From Alphaproteobacteria bacterium (lineage in GTDB: Bacteria > Pseudomonadota > Alphaproteobacteria > M2410): a stretch of 52,046 nucleotides of DNA. Both the position numbers and the translations under genes were made by a program. This document shows, in pieces, positions 16,678-26,379 of this stretch (the first letter of the stretch is position 1; each line of letters opens with the position of its first letter). The notes under the pieces are model-generated. The model was not told the origin of the DNA, did not search any database, and was given only the letters and a program-made list of their open reading frames with translations. The stretch spans positions 1-52,046 of the forward strand of contig SBGZ01000059.1 in assembly GCA_006226415.1 (NCBI GenBank), written 5' to 3'.

Positions 16678-17013
16678 TTATTCCACCGGCTCGGTCAGAA
16701 AATGTCGGCCATCCCGGTCCTCAATTTCGATAACCCAGAGGTCGGGATCCATCCGGCGGCAACGCTCAATATAAGCATCCACTTCGGCCTCGGGCGCGGG
16801 CGATGTCTTCAGGCCCTTGACCCATACCAGATCTCCATTGGCGTTGCGGATCTGGTCGTAGACATCAAATGAGGCGTCCAAATGGTTGATTTTTATGAGG
16901 ACCACACCCGCTGAAGCATCACCACGGCGGACCAGAGTTGCCATCGCGCCAGCTGACATGGCTCGGCGCAAAAGGGCCCCTGCCCAGATGTCGGTCCTCA
17001 ATCGTGTTTCCAT
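16678..17013 (-). CDS. DUF1491 protein
   Basis: A 111-residue soluble protein with the DUF1491 pattern: LRRAMSAGAMATLVRRGDASAGVVLIK in two pieces, then DLVWVKG, and a C-terminal VDAYIERCRRMDPDLWVIEIEDR. The family is restricted mainly to Alphaproteobacteria and has no known function. The start ATG 17013 is the natural family start. It may be co-transcribed with prfC, which begins 87 bases downstream. It is divergent from bcsA, so the 108-base gap 17014-17121 must hold both promoters. Confidence 0.8.
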   Translation of the reverse strand: METRLRTDIWAGALLRRAMSAGAMATLVRRGDASAGVVLIKINHLDASFDVYDQIRNANGDLVWVKGLKTSPAPEAEVDAYIERCRRMDPDLWVIEIEDRDGRHFLTEPVE

Positions 17014-17091
17014 AATATCCGCCCCTTAAAGAATCATTCGCCTGTTAATCGGAAAGAAGTAATCTTTGACTATACCTTTGGCGAGAATCGC

Positions 17092-17105
17092 TCTGTTTAA
17101 ACAGA
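17092..17105. promoter_or_regulatory. 14-base perfect palindrome before bcsA
   Basis: TCTGTTT followed by AAACAGA (17092-17105) is a perfect palindrome in the gap between DUF1491 and bcsA. It ends three bases before AAGGG (17109-17113), the bcsA ribosome-binding site. It could be an operator for a dimeric repressor, or a small hairpin masking the ribosome-binding site. No matching copy was noticed elsewhere in the window. Confidence 0.5.
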
Positions 17106-17121
17106 CACAAGGGTAAATGTC

Positions 17122-19383
17122 GTGGCTAATTTCTTACATTCCTTGACGGATGTGAGCCGAAAGACCGTACTTGCCGCCATTTCTTTGGCGTGCCTGGCTA
17201 TTTTTGTATTTCTGGCCGCTCTGCCTACAGACCTCACCACCCAGACATTTCTGGTTATCACGATCTATGCCTGCCTGCTTCTGACCAATCAATGGCGTGA
17301 TTCCATGTTCGGCAAAGTGGTGTATTTTTCGCTGATTACCCTGCTAAGCCTGAGATACTTCATCTGGCGGTCCTTTTCGACACTTGTGTTTGAGGATCCG
17401 GTCAGCTTTGCCCTTATGATCTTGCTCTATCTGGCGGAGATTTTCGGCTTTCTGCTCTTTGCCTTTGGCTTGGTGGTCAACATCGTCCCGCTGAACCGGG
17501 AAAAACGCCAGGTCGACCCTGACCTGACCAAGCTGCCAAGCGTCGATATTTTCATCCCGACCTACAATGAAGCGCCGGAGCTTTTGTCGATCACCGTGGC
17601 GGCAGCCCGCCAGATTGATTACCCCGAAGACAAACTCAACGTCTATGTGCTCGACGATGGCGGCACCACGGCAAAAGTCACCCAAGCCGACCCGCAGGCG
17701 CGCGAGGCTGCCCTGAGCCGGCAAAAACTGATTCAGAATCTCTGCCGGGAATTTGGCGCCATTTACAAAACGCGCGACGAAAACATTCAAGCCAAGGCCG
17801 GCAATATCAATGAGGCCTTGAAAACTACCCATGGCGATCTGTTACTGGTTCTGGATGCCGACCATGTGCCGACATCGGATATTTTGATGCGCACGGTTGG
17901 CTATTTCCAACAGCGTGACGACATCTTCCTGGTTCAGACCCCTCACTTCATGATCAATGCGGACCCGATTGAGCGTAATCTCGACACCTTCCGGAGAATG
18001 CCCAGCGAGAACGAAATGTTTTATCGCTCGATCCAACGCGGTCTTGATTTTTGGGACGCGAGTTTCTTCTGCGGCTCAGCGGCTATTTTGCGCCGCAAGG
18101 CACTGGAGGAAACCGGGGGCCTTTGCACGGACACCATTACCGAAGACGCCGAAACCGCAATTACGCTGCACTCAAAGGGTTGGCATTCGGTTTATGTGCC
18201 TCGGCCCATGGTGGCCGGGCTTGCCCCAGAAACCTTTTCGGGCCTTGTCATTCAACGCACCCGTTGGGCGCAAGGGATGGTACAAATTCTGATCTTGCGT
18301 AATCCACTTCTGATGCCAAATCTCACCTGGGCACAGCGTATTGGCTATCTGTCCAGTTGCCTATATTGGCTGTTTCCGATTGCGCGATTTATTTTCCTTA
18401 TTGCGCCGCTTGCCTTCCTTCTCTTCGGGCTGAAGATCTACAATGTCAGCGGCACAGAATTCTTAGTATATACGCTACCGCATTTTGTCGGTTCGATGGT
18501 CTATGCCACGTTCCAATTCGGACGGGTGCGCTGGCCGTTCATTGGCGCCGTGTACGAACTGATGCAGTCTCTCTATGCGCTACCGGCCGTGCTTTCCACC
18601 ATTCGCAATCCACACTCACCACACTTTAATGTGACACCAAAGGGCGAGCGGTTGGACAAAGAGTATGTGTCGCCTCTTTCGTCGCCCTTCTATGTGGTCT
18701 TTGCTCTCAATCTCATCGCCTTTCTTGCGGCGGTTTATCGATGGGAAATGTATCCTGGGCAGCACGACGTTATTCTGGTCACGGGACTGTGGAACTTCTT
18801 TAACTTTATTACGCTGTTGATGGCGCTTGGAATTCTCATTGAACGGCGCCAATTGCGTCTCAATCCCAGAACACCCGCCGATGTGCGCGCTGTGCTCAAA
18901 ATGGGCGAAGCGCGGGTAGAAGGCCGCCTGCTGGACCTGTCAATGGGCGGCGCGCGCTTCCGGTCCGATACTTATGTTGATCCAAGCCTGTTCCGGCTCG
19001 CTCACGAGGGAACTCTGGTCGTCCCAGCCCGGGACGATGTCCGTGAGGTCACGCTTGAGGTGCGCCGCAATCCTGGCGGCCCACTTGATATGGACATCAA
19101 AGGGGTTGGTCTTTCCTTTCACGCATCGGACGGGGCCTCCTTTGGCGAAATTGTGTCTCTGGTTCACGGGAACTCGGAGCGGTGGAACCGCTATTGGAAC
19201 CGCAATGAAGATGACCCCAAAGTCGTCGATGCTCTCGCATTTCTTGTCCGGGCCGGGTTCGTTAATTCGTTCAACCACATCGCATTTCTCATTCGCATGG
19301 GTGCGAAAGCCCTGTTCCGCAAAGTGAGCTTTCGGGAGTTACGGAAAATTCGTCGCAAACGGAAGGACATGGTGGGCACCTGA
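17122..19383 (+). CDS. bcsA: Cellulose synthase catalytic subunit with PilZ domain
   Basis: A 753-residue inner-membrane glycosyltransferase that polymerises UDP-glucose into beta-1,4-glucan and moves the chain across the membrane. GT2 catalytic residues are visible: D178-D179, D245-x-D247, T340-E341-D342 and Q378-x-x-R381-W382, with FFCGS between them. About eight membrane segments flank the catalytic domain. The C-terminal PilZ domain has R575-xxx-R579 and D605-x-S607-xx-G610, the residues that bind cyclic di-GMP, so activity should depend on that messenger. The GTG start at 17122 has AAGGG nine bases upstream. It opens a bcsABC operon without bcsQ, bcsZ or bcsD. A related beta-glucan product cannot be excluded. 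Confidence 0.93.
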   Translation: MANFLHSLTDVSRKTVLAAISLACLAIFVFLAALPTDLTTQTFLVITIYACLLLTNQWRDSMFGKVVYFSLITLLSLRYFIWRSFSTLVFEDPVSFALMILLYLAEIFGFLLFAFGLVVNIVPLNREKRQVDPDLTKLPSVDIFIPTYNEAPELLSITVAAARQIDYPEDKLNVYVLDDGGTTAKVTQADPQAREAALSRQKLIQNLCREFGAIYKTRDENIQAKAGNINEALKTTHGDLLLVLDADHVPTSDILMRTVGYFQQRDDIFLVQTPHFMINADPIERNLDTFRRMPSENEMFYRSIQRGLDFWDASFFCGSAAILRRKALEETGGLCTDTITEDAETAITLHSKGWHSVYVPRPMVAGLAPETFSGLVIQRTRWAQGMVQILILRNPLLMPNLTWAQRIGYLSSCLYWLFPIARFIFLIAPLAFLLFGLKIYNVSGTEFLVYTLPHFVGSMVYATFQFGRVRWPFIGAVYELMQSLYALPAVLSTIRNPHSPHFNVTPKGERLDKEYVSPLSSPFYVVFALNLIAFLAAVYRWEMYPGQHDVILVTGLWNFFNFITLLMALGILIERRQLRLNPRTPADVRAVLKMGEARVEGRLLDLSMGGARFRSDTYVDPSLFRLAHEGTLVVPARDDVREVTLEVRRNPGGPLDMDIKGVGLSFHASDGASFGEIVSLVHGNSERWNRYWNRNEDDPKVVDALAFLVRAGFVNSFNHIAFLIRMGAKALFRKVSFRELRKIRRKRKDMVGT

Positions 19384-19490
19384 TGGGGCTTATGGTGAAG
19401 AGTTGTTAACGGTAATCGATTAGAATCTAGTGAAAAATCAACATGGATCCTGTTGGGTCACAGGCTTCCAGCAAACAAAGAGAGTGACTT

Positions 19491-21824
19491 ATGAAACCCG
19501 TCGCAAACAGACGATCTCAGTTTCGTTACAGTCTTAGTGTCGCCTGTCTTTGGGCCGCGCTATCTGGCAACATGGGCGCCACCGCTCAAGAGGATACCGT
19601 CCCCAGCGAAGTTGTTGAGGCCGCTGTCGAAACAGTGGCGGTTTCTGAAGGGAACCTCTTCAGGCTGCAGCTGAGTCAAATGCGTGCGGGCAGCGGCAAC
19701 ATTGAACTTAAGCGCAATCACTCTTACGACAGTGTTTATTATTCCATTGCGCCGCAAATGCACATCGACTCCGCGAGCCTGAGGTTGGAGTTCGTCAACT
19801 CGCTATCTCTGATCGAAAGCCGGTCTCAGCTGCGTGTTCTCAACAATGGCAACGTTGTCGGGCAATTCCGTCTCGACCCGGCTCACCCCAACGGTGTGGC
19901 CAATGTCGATATCCCGGTACGGCTGATTAAGCCAGGTTACAACAATCTGACTTTTGAAGTCGCACAACACTACACAGACAGCTGCGAAGATTTCACGGCG
20001 CCGGAGCTCTGGACGCAAATCGACACAGAACATTCAGAACTTGTTCTCAATGGCTCCTTCGATCTCACCCAGCCGACCCTTTCGCAGCTTGACGATCTTA
20101 TTTCACCAAACCTTGGCGGTGCGCGTAGCTTCACGCTGATCAGCGCCTCCCCTGAAATGAACTCTGAAGTTCTTCGCTGGGGCGGCATGATTTCGCAAGC
20201 TGTGGCGCTAAGGCTCGAATATTTTATGCCAACCGTTGGTTTTGAGCGGGCACAAAGAGCGAGTGAAGGCGAAGGCGCTTTGGCGGGTCTGGACCTCTCT
20301 CATCTTGAGGAAAAGAACGTTGTTCTTTTTGGCACTGCTGACGAATTGCGCGGCTATGTCGCCCCGGAAGTCGCTCAGTCCATTACCTCCGCTTTTGTTG
20401 GCATCTATCCGCTTTTGAATGAAAAGGGCAAATTCGCCCTGGTTATCTCGGGCACCACCCCGGAAGAAGTCGAGCGCGCGGCAACGGCCTTTAGCCTCGA
20501 CAATTTCCCGTTTGTGGATGGACCGACCATGCTGATCGACGAGATTTCGGTACCGGCGGCGGCGATTGCTGCGGCGAGCCCGCGCGTGGAACCCGATACG
20601 TCCTACAAGTTCTCTGAGCTGGATTTTCAAACCCAGACGTTGAGCGCGGTCGGCGAGCAGTCAGCCGCATTGCGGTTCCAATTGCCTGCTGATTTTTATG
20701 TGCGTGAATCCGAAAATCTGGAGCTTGCGCTCGACATGAGCTATGGCGCCGGGTTCCGTGGCGACTCAGCTCTCAATCTTTATCTGAACGGGCATTTCCT
20801 GCAGGCGATCCCGATGAACAGCGAAAACGGCGCGACATTCCGCGATTACAATGTCTACATGCCCGCCCGTGCCTTCATCCCGGGACAAAACACAATTGAG
20901 TTTCGCCCGGCGTTTCATTCGCCGTTCGGCGGCGAATGCATTGCCCCCGGACAGGACAATCTTCTCCTGACATTGTCAGGTAGCTCAGAACTCCGTGTGC
21001 CGGAAGCTCAGCGCTATGTCCGGCAGCCGGATTTGTCGATATTTGAACGCACAGGCTTTCCTTACACCAGCGATCCTTCGGGCACCGCCCTGGCGATCCT
21101 TGTTGGCGGACAGGATAATGACACAATCAGCGCCGCCTTTACGGTTGCAGCCAAGATGGCGCAGGTCTCACGGGCACCGCTGTACGATGTACATTTGAGT
21201 TTTGGTGTGGACGATACCGTCAAGGCGCGCAATGTTTTTGCCATCGGACCGATTGACCAGATCGAAAAGAGCGCTCTTGCAGGCGCGCCGTTCGCCCTGA
21301 ACGACATCAATGCCCTGCCCTATCCGATTTCTTCCCGGGCCATGGCGCAAGTCGCTCAAGAAGACTATTGGACGGATGTAAATGCCGCTTATGAAGCTGC
21401 GCGTGGCAAGGGTAAGGAAACGGCTCGTCAGAGCATTACCGTAAAACAGTCCGGAAGCTTGGGGAATAATTCCATTATGGTGGCCTATGAGTCCCCCTAT
21501 ATGGAAAGCAAGACCATGACCGTGATCACCGCGGCCACACCGAAAGCTTTGGCAGCCAATATGAACGCCATTACCGAACCTGCTAACTGGGGTCAATTGG
21601 CCGGTGATCTGGCGCTTTGGCGCGCGGACACTGAAAAAGTGTGGGTGCAACGCGCCGGTACACTATTCCATGTCGGTAAAATCGATTTCTTCGAGTTGAT
21701 GCGCTATCATCTGGCGCGGGCACCTTGGTGGTGGATTTTCGGCTTCCTGGTCGTTATTCCGATCTTTGCCTATTCGGTGCGGGCGCTCCTGCGCGACCGT
21801 CGCCGCCTGAAAGAGACGGTTTAA
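19491..21824 (+). CDS. bcsB: Cellulose synthase regulatory/periplasmic subunit
   Basis: A 777-residue protein with a signal peptide (about residues 1-33) and a single C-terminal membrane helix (about 742-762, after the WWW triplet) followed by a basic cytoplasmic tail. This is the BcsB architecture: a large periplasmic domain of carbohydrate-binding and flavodoxin-like repeats that guides the glucan, and an anchor that activates BcsA. Motifs supporting BcsB include NLTFEVAQHYTDSCED and the later LNLYLNGHFLQAIPM, with NTIEFRPAFH near EC. The ATG at 19491 is preceded by AAAGAGAG. The 107-base gap after bcsA is longer than usual for an operon, but no terminator was seen in it. Confidence 0.9.
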   Translation: MKPVANRRSQFRYSLSVACLWAALSGNMGATAQEDTVPSEVVEAAVETVAVSEGNLFRLQLSQMRAGSGNIELKRNHSYDSVYYSIAPQMHIDSASLRLEFVNSLSLIESRSQLRVLNNGNVVGQFRLDPAHPNGVANVDIPVRLIKPGYNNLTFEVAQHYTDSCEDFTAPELWTQIDTEHSELVLNGSFDLTQPTLSQLDDLISPNLGGARSFTLISASPEMNSEVLRWGGMISQAVALRLEYFMPTVGFERAQRASEGEGALAGLDLSHLEEKNVVLFGTADELRGYVAPEVAQSITSAFVGIYPLLNEKGKFALVISGTTPEEVERAATAFSLDNFPFVDGPTMLIDEISVPAAAIAAASPRVEPDTSYKFSELDFQTQTLSAVGEQSAALRFQLPADFYVRESENLELALDMSYGAGFRGDSALNLYLNGHFLQAIPMNSENGATFRDYNVYMPARAFIPGQNTIEFRPAFHSPFGGECIAPGQDNLLLTLSGSSELRVPEAQRYVRQPDLSIFERTGFPYTSDPSGTALAILVGGQDNDTISAAFTVAAKMAQVSRAPLYDVHLSFGVDDTVKARNVFAIGPIDQIEKSALAGAPFALNDINALPYPISSRAMAQVAQEDYWTDVNAAYEAARGKGKETARQSITVKQSGSLGNNSIMVAYESPYMESKTMTVITAATPKALAANMNAITEPANWGQLAGDLALWRADTEKVWVQRAGTLFHVGKIDFFELMRYHLARAPWWWIFGFLVVIPIFAYSVRALLRDRRRLKETV

Positions 21825-21846
21825 CTCTAACTTGATGCGGGGCCAA

Positions 21847-24165
21847 ATGGCCGATAAGCGACAAACATCAACCCTTGCTTTGGTATTTGGCATCTGGGCG
21901 CTCACAGGGCGCCCAGTTACGCTTGCCTTTGCCGAAGAGGTTGCGCGGGAAAGTGACCGGTCCTCTGTCAAAACGGAGGAAGACAACACCCAGGTCGATC
22001 GATCCTCGCCAACACTGACGGAAGCCAGTGAACAGGACAATGTCGAAATTGTCCCGCCAGGAGAAGGCGACATTGAAGTTGTCATCAAAATGCTGCGCCG
22101 TTTGGATGCCGATGGATTTGTTCTCCCGACCGCAACAGGCGATGGCGATGCGGAACTGCTCCGCGTGGCCGATTCTGTCATTTCGGCCTATGAAGCCGAT
22201 GATCTGAATGAAGTGCTTCGACTGATTGACGCTAATCCCGAGGTCCGCGAAGCGCGGCCTGATGTGCGCGTTCTTGAAGCCTGGAGCCATCACCGCCTCG
22301 GGCAATATGTTGAAGCTCTGGCGGCTTTTACAAAGCTTTATCAAGAACGCCCGATTGCCGATCATGCATCGGGTATCCTCTATGCCGGGATCAACAGCGA
22401 GCGGTTTTCAAAAGTCTATAAGCTGGCAGAGCAGGATGGTGGACCGCTCGGTCAAATTCTCGTGCATGGCAGAGATGCAAACTTGCCGGGTGAAACACGT
22501 GCCGAAATCAAGAAAGTACGTGTGGATTTTATGACCAGCTGGCTGGCGGCTGCTTTCAAATACAATCTCGCTCCCACGGCGCAGCGGGTCACCAGGCTCC
22601 TGGCGCTCGAGGGCGTTCAGCCCAACGTGGGTCCTCAAGTGCTGGCCATGGGCTGGCGCACCTACAACCGCGACCAATATGCTGACGCTGACCGTTTGTT
22701 TCAGGTGGCCAAAACCGCAGGCGGTCTCTCTTCTCGTCAACAAGCCGAGGCCGATTACGGCCGTGCTTTGAGTTTGCGCGCGAGGGGCAATGACGCCGAA
22801 GCTCTAAGACTTGCCGAGACGCGAGAAGGCTCACACAGCGGCATGGCGAAATTGGCCGCCCTTATTCGCGCGGAAACCTCACAGCCTCCTGCAAGCAATC
22901 AGGTGGCCGTGTCTGACGAAGCAGAAGCAGATACGCAGGCATTGGAACAGGGACCGGAAGTTTGGGTCATGAGCGCGGCAGAACGGGCCACCTATCGTGG
23001 ACATTTTCTGTTTGCCGCCGATGCTGATCCGGGCAGGTTTGGACGCCTTGATGAGACCGGCATCAGCTGGCTGGCAGACACCTTGCGGGTTCAATCCCGT
23101 GATGGCGACCAGGGGCTGAGTAAGCTCACCATCCTTTCCAACAAACTGGGCGCGGCATGGTCCTCCGGGCTCTCGCATTACAAAGTCGAATTGGAGGGGA
23201 TGTCCCTCGATGCGGGCGGACAGCATGATGGTACGCGTCCGGTGGGCTTATGGGACGCCGTTGGGGGGCCCCTCATTCCCGAATTCATCGATGAAGAGCC
23301 TTCTTTATTGGTGCCGCATCTTGCCTGGTGGCGGGAAGGCGATACTTCCTGGCATGCGGAATTGGGGACTTCACCGATTGGCGGTGAGGTCGACCCAACC
23401 GTGACAGGGCGTTTGGGTATCGACCTCTTTGATGGGCCTTCACAGACCTCTTTGTCGCTCTACCGTGTGCCGGTTTATGAATCCATTCTGTCGACAAGCG
23501 GCGCCAAGGATCCAATTTCCGGAGAAAGTTTTGGCGGCGTTGTGGAAACGGGTTTTGAAGCCTCTTATTTTGGTCCGGTCAGCGATCGCTGGAATATTTC
23601 CGCAAGTGGTGGTTGGGGACAGCGCACCGGCGAACATGTTCAGGACAACGGCCATGTCAAAGCGTCGATCGGTGTGTCCTACAATCTCGACAAACCTGAT
23701 TTTGCCTATTTCTCGGTTGGGCCAAGCTATCGATATGAGAGTTTTGAGCACAATCTCTCGCAATTTACTGTCGGTCACGGCGGCTATTACAGCCCGCAGG
23801 AGCTTCATAATTTTGGCGTGTCGGTCAATTTCCTGACCAAGGAGGGTCGTGACTGGCTCATCAGGGGTGATGCTTCTATTGGCGCTCAAACCGCGACCCA
23901 GGATGACAGTCCCTACTACCCGCTAACGCCCTGGATCGGTCCCGATGTCTATTCAGGCACAGAAACTTCAGGGGTTGGTATCCAAGGAAAGGTTCAAGGG
24001 GTATGGCGTTTGTCAGACCGCTGGATGCTGGAAGCTGGCGCCTCTGGCCAGAACAATGAAGATTTTTCCGAAGTGACGGGCTTTATCAAACTGCGGTTTA
24101 ATTTTGGACCGCGCAGCGCCACCTATCGCACAGATCTGACCGAGAGCCTTGACCGCCGCTGGTAA
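21847..24165 (+). CDS. bcsC: Cellulose export outer-membrane protein, shortened BcsC
   Basis: A 772-residue protein with signal peptide (about 1-30), an acidic linker, a TPR-like helical region (about 100-350) and a C-terminal outer-membrane beta-barrel (about 400-772) ending in an aromatic residue, as barrel proteins do. The barrel segments such as WHAELGTSPIGGEV, then NFGVSVNF, fit the BCSC C-terminal family, which forms the glucan exit pore. Typical BcsC is about 1150 residues with many more TPRs, so the periplasmic part is much reduced here. The ATG 21847 follows GCGGGG and gives a proper signal peptide; TTG 21832 and ATG 21835 lack a site. It starts 22 bases after bcsB. Confidence 0.85.
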   Translation: MADKRQTSTLALVFGIWALTGRPVTLAFAEEVARESDRSSVKTEEDNTQVDRSSPTLTEASEQDNVEIVPPGEGDIEVVIKMLRRLDADGFVLPTATGDGDAELLRVADSVISAYEADDLNEVLRLIDANPEVREARPDVRVLEAWSHHRLGQYVEALAAFTKLYQERPIADHASGILYAGINSERFSKVYKLAEQDGGPLGQILVHGRDANLPGETRAEIKKVRVDFMTSWLAAAFKYNLAPTAQRVTRLLALEGVQPNVGPQVLAMGWRTYNRDQYADADRLFQVAKTAGGLSSRQQAEADYGRALSLRARGNDAEALRLAETREGSHSGMAKLAALIRAETSQPPASNQVAVSDEAEADTQALEQGPEVWVMSAAERATYRGHFLFAADADPGRFGRLDETGISWLADTLRVQSRDGDQGLSKLTILSNKLGAAWSSGLSHYKVELEGMSLDAGGQHDGTRPVGLWDAVGGPLIPEFIDEEPSLLVPHLAWWREGDTSWHAELGTSPIGGEVDPTVTGRLGIDLFDGPSQTSLSLYRVPVYESILSTSGAKDPISGESFGGVVETGFEASYFGPVSDRWNISASGGWGQRTGEHVQDNGHVKASIGVSYNLDKPDFAYFSVGPSYRYESFEHNLSQFTVGHGGYYSPQELHNFGVSVNFLTKEGRDWLIRGDASIGAQTATQDDSPYYPLTPWIGPDVYSGTETSGVGIQGKVQGVWRLSDRWMLEAGASGQNNEDFSEVTGFIKLRFNFGPRSATYRTDLTESLDRRW

Positions 24166-24187
24166 CGCCTCTTTGCGGAAGCGGCGG
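24153..24187. terminator. Inverted repeat between convergent bcsC and kinase genes
   Basis: CCGCCGCT (24153-24160) and AGCGGCGG (24180-24187) are perfect 8-base complements around 19 bases, spanning the bcsC stop codon at the junction of two convergent genes. There is no T-run, so a bidirectional termination role is plausible but unproven. Confidence 0.4.
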
Positions 24188-24204
24188 GCCGTCACACCTC
24201 TTGT

Positions 24205-26094
24205 CTAAGCAACGCCTTTAAGGCCTGGCCATACCGTGCTTCCGTCTGGCTCGTGCTGCTCGGCACGTTTTGGCGTGCGGATGGGGGCCAGTTCTCTGAC
24301 AGAGCGCGGTAGTTTGCGGGCCTTGCGGGGGCCCTCTTTGCGTTCCAGACGCTCGACCTCTTCAAACATCGGCTGGTCGTTTTCCCCCTCAATATCGGCA
24401 ACGAGCGGCAGAAAAACCAGGACCACAGTGCCGGTTCCAACCTCGGAAGCGATATCCAGATCTCCGCCATGGAGGCGAGCCAGAGACCGAACCAATGACA
24501 AGCCCAGGCCGGTGCCCGCCTTGCTGCGGTCTGTTGGACCGAGGTCGTGAATGGCTTCCCCCTGCTCAAAAGGATTGCCGAGCCGCTCCAGCGTCACTGG
24601 CGGAATGCCGACCCCGTTGTCCTTCACTTCCAGGACAATCATACCCGCCTCAAAACGACACCCCACGGTGATTGTGCCACCCGCTGGCGTGAACTTGAGC
24701 GCATTGCTGAGAAGATTAAGAAGGATCTGTCGGCAGGCGCGCGGATCGGCGTTTATCTTTGGCATCTTGGTCGGAATGTCGACGGCCAGGTGGACGCCCG
24801 CCTGCTTGGCCTGAAGATGCACAATGCGCAGACAGTTTTCGATAATGAGCGGAAAGAGAAAGTTCTCGCACTTGAGCTTGTATTTTCCGGCTTCGATTTT
24901 CGACATGTCGAGCAGATCATTGATCAACTCCAGCAGGTGTTCGCCAGATTCATTGATCAGCCGCGCGTAGTCGTCGTAGTGAACGTCGCCGAGCGGTCCA
25001 AAGACCTTTTGCTGCATCATATCGGAAAACCCGATAATGGCATTGAGCGGTGTGCGAAGCTCGTGAGAAATGTTAGCCAAAAACTTTGATTTGGCCTTAT
25101 TGGCGATCTCAGCTTCGTCGCGCTCAGACATCAAGGCCTGCTGCTCAGACTTGGTATGTGAGATATCGCGGGCAACGGCAATGATCTCAAAAATGCCTTT
25201 GCCTTCCTCATGGACGGGGTGGCAACGCATTTCCATCCACACCTGGTGACCCTCCTTGTGGGTCATGCGAAATTCGAGTGTCGTGTCTTGACCCGTGGCA
25301 ATGGCGTCAGCCAGGGCCGTTTCAACGCGGTTTCGATCTGCCCTGTGCAGGAACGCACCAAAAGGCATGGACATCAACATATCCGGGGCATATCCCAAAA
25401 TGGTCCGCGAAGCAGGGGAAACAAAAGACATGGTGCCGTCCGCGCGATGACGAATAATCATGTCGAGGGCGTTGTCTGCCAAAAAGCGATATTTGGCTTC
25501 GCCCAGTTCTGCCTCCAGCTCCATCTTCTGATAAGTTCTCTGGACCGTGATGGCCAGCGCCCCAGAGTAGAAAATTGCGGCTGTCGTGGCGCCGGCAAAT
25601 AGGGGCAGCCAATCCGTGGCAGGGACCGGAGAGGCTGGAAGCCAGCCCAGCTGACCAAGGACCATCAACAGGCCGACGGCGCCGCTTGAAAGGCCGAGCG
25701 ACGTGAAAATAACCCGTCGGTTGCCTGAAAGCGTCGCTTCAAACGGGACAATTAAGAGCCAAGCGATGAGGAAGGACGTGAGGCCCCCGGTGGATCCGGC
25801 CAGAAAAGTGATGAGGCAGGTCAGATTTGTCAGTGAGAGGAGCTGCGCTGTGTCAAGCGGCATCCCCATGCGCGGCAGGAACGCGATAAAAAGCGGTGCC
25901 ACCAGCCAAGCCCCAATCAACAGCCCGAGTGTGCCCGGCTGCCCCACAGCGACCAAATAGGCCAAAACCGCCAAGGATCCGGAAAACCCCGCCATAAAAT
26001 TAGATATGACAAATCCCCGCGCCCGGTCCCGATGGCGTACGGGCGCGGCCCCTAGGGGGTCAAAGGATTCTTTGAAAAATCGTGTCAGAGACAC
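24205..26094 (-). CDS. Membrane PAS-domain sensor histidine kinase, PleC/DivJ type
   Basis: A 629-residue protein. About six membrane segments fill residues 25-190, then a PAS domain (about 203-325, with DMIIRHRADGTMSFVSP) precedes the kinase core. The H-box FLANISHELRTPLNAIIGFSDMM puts the phosphorylated histidine at His344; the N-box LLNLLSNALKFTP, G1 DNGVGI and G2 GTGLGLSL follow, then a basic C-terminal tail. This H-box is characteristic of the PleC/DivJ/PdhS kinases that control the CtrA cell-cycle pathway through DivK; the multi-pass N-terminus is more like DivJ. No response regulator gene is adjacent. Identification as DivJ is inference; another PAS kinase of the family is the main alternative. 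Confidence 0.85.
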   Translation of the reverse strand: MSLTRFFKESFDPLGAAPVRHRDRARGFVISNFMAGFSGSLAVLAYLVAVGQPGTLGLLIGAWLVAPLFIAFLPRMGMPLDTAQLLSLTNLTCLITFLAGSTGGLTSFLIAWLLIVPFEATLSGNRRVIFTSLGLSSGAVGLLMVLGQLGWLPASPVPATDWLPLFAGATTAAIFYSGALAITVQRTYQKMELEAELGEAKYRFLADNALDMIIRHRADGTMSFVSPASRTILGYAPDMLMSMPFGAFLHRADRNRVETALADAIATGQDTTLEFRMTHKEGHQVWMEMRCHPVHEEGKGIFEIIAVARDISHTKSEQQALMSERDEAEIANKAKSKFLANISHELRTPLNAIIGFSDMMQQKVFGPLGDVHYDDYARLINESGEHLLELINDLLDMSKIEAGKYKLKCENFLFPLIIENCLRIVHLQAKQAGVHLAVDIPTKMPKINADPRACRQILLNLLSNALKFTPAGGTITVGCRFEAGMIVLEVKDNGVGIPPVTLERLGNPFEQGEAIHDLGPTDRSKAGTGLGLSLVRSLARLHGGDLDIASEVGTGTVVLVFLPLVADIEGENDQPMFEEVERLERKEGPRKARKLPRSVRELAPIRTPKRAEQHEPDGSTVWPGLKGVA

Positions 26095-26379
26095 TGGTAT
26101 TTCCTGCCTTTGGCGACCGCAACACCGGGCCGCTTATTGAAGATTTCCTCTAACCTCGGGCCGATGTGTTAACGATTTCTGAATCCTCCTTTTTGACAAT
26201 TGCGGTACCTTTTTATCTTTATTTTTCAATAACTTATAAAACCTACGCTCCCCGGCCCCAGATCCGATGGCTGGCGGAAATGGCAGGACTGGTTAATCGA
26301 TTCGAGCTCTTTGATTTGAATTTTGTGCGAGTTTTGGGCAAATCCCCCGTTCATCGGTCACCGGTCCTTAAATCTTGCG

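Noticed and set aside
17066-17094. TTGACT as -35 of a bcsA promoter
   Set aside because: No acceptable -10 at 15-18 bases; kept only the palindrome as a candidate element.
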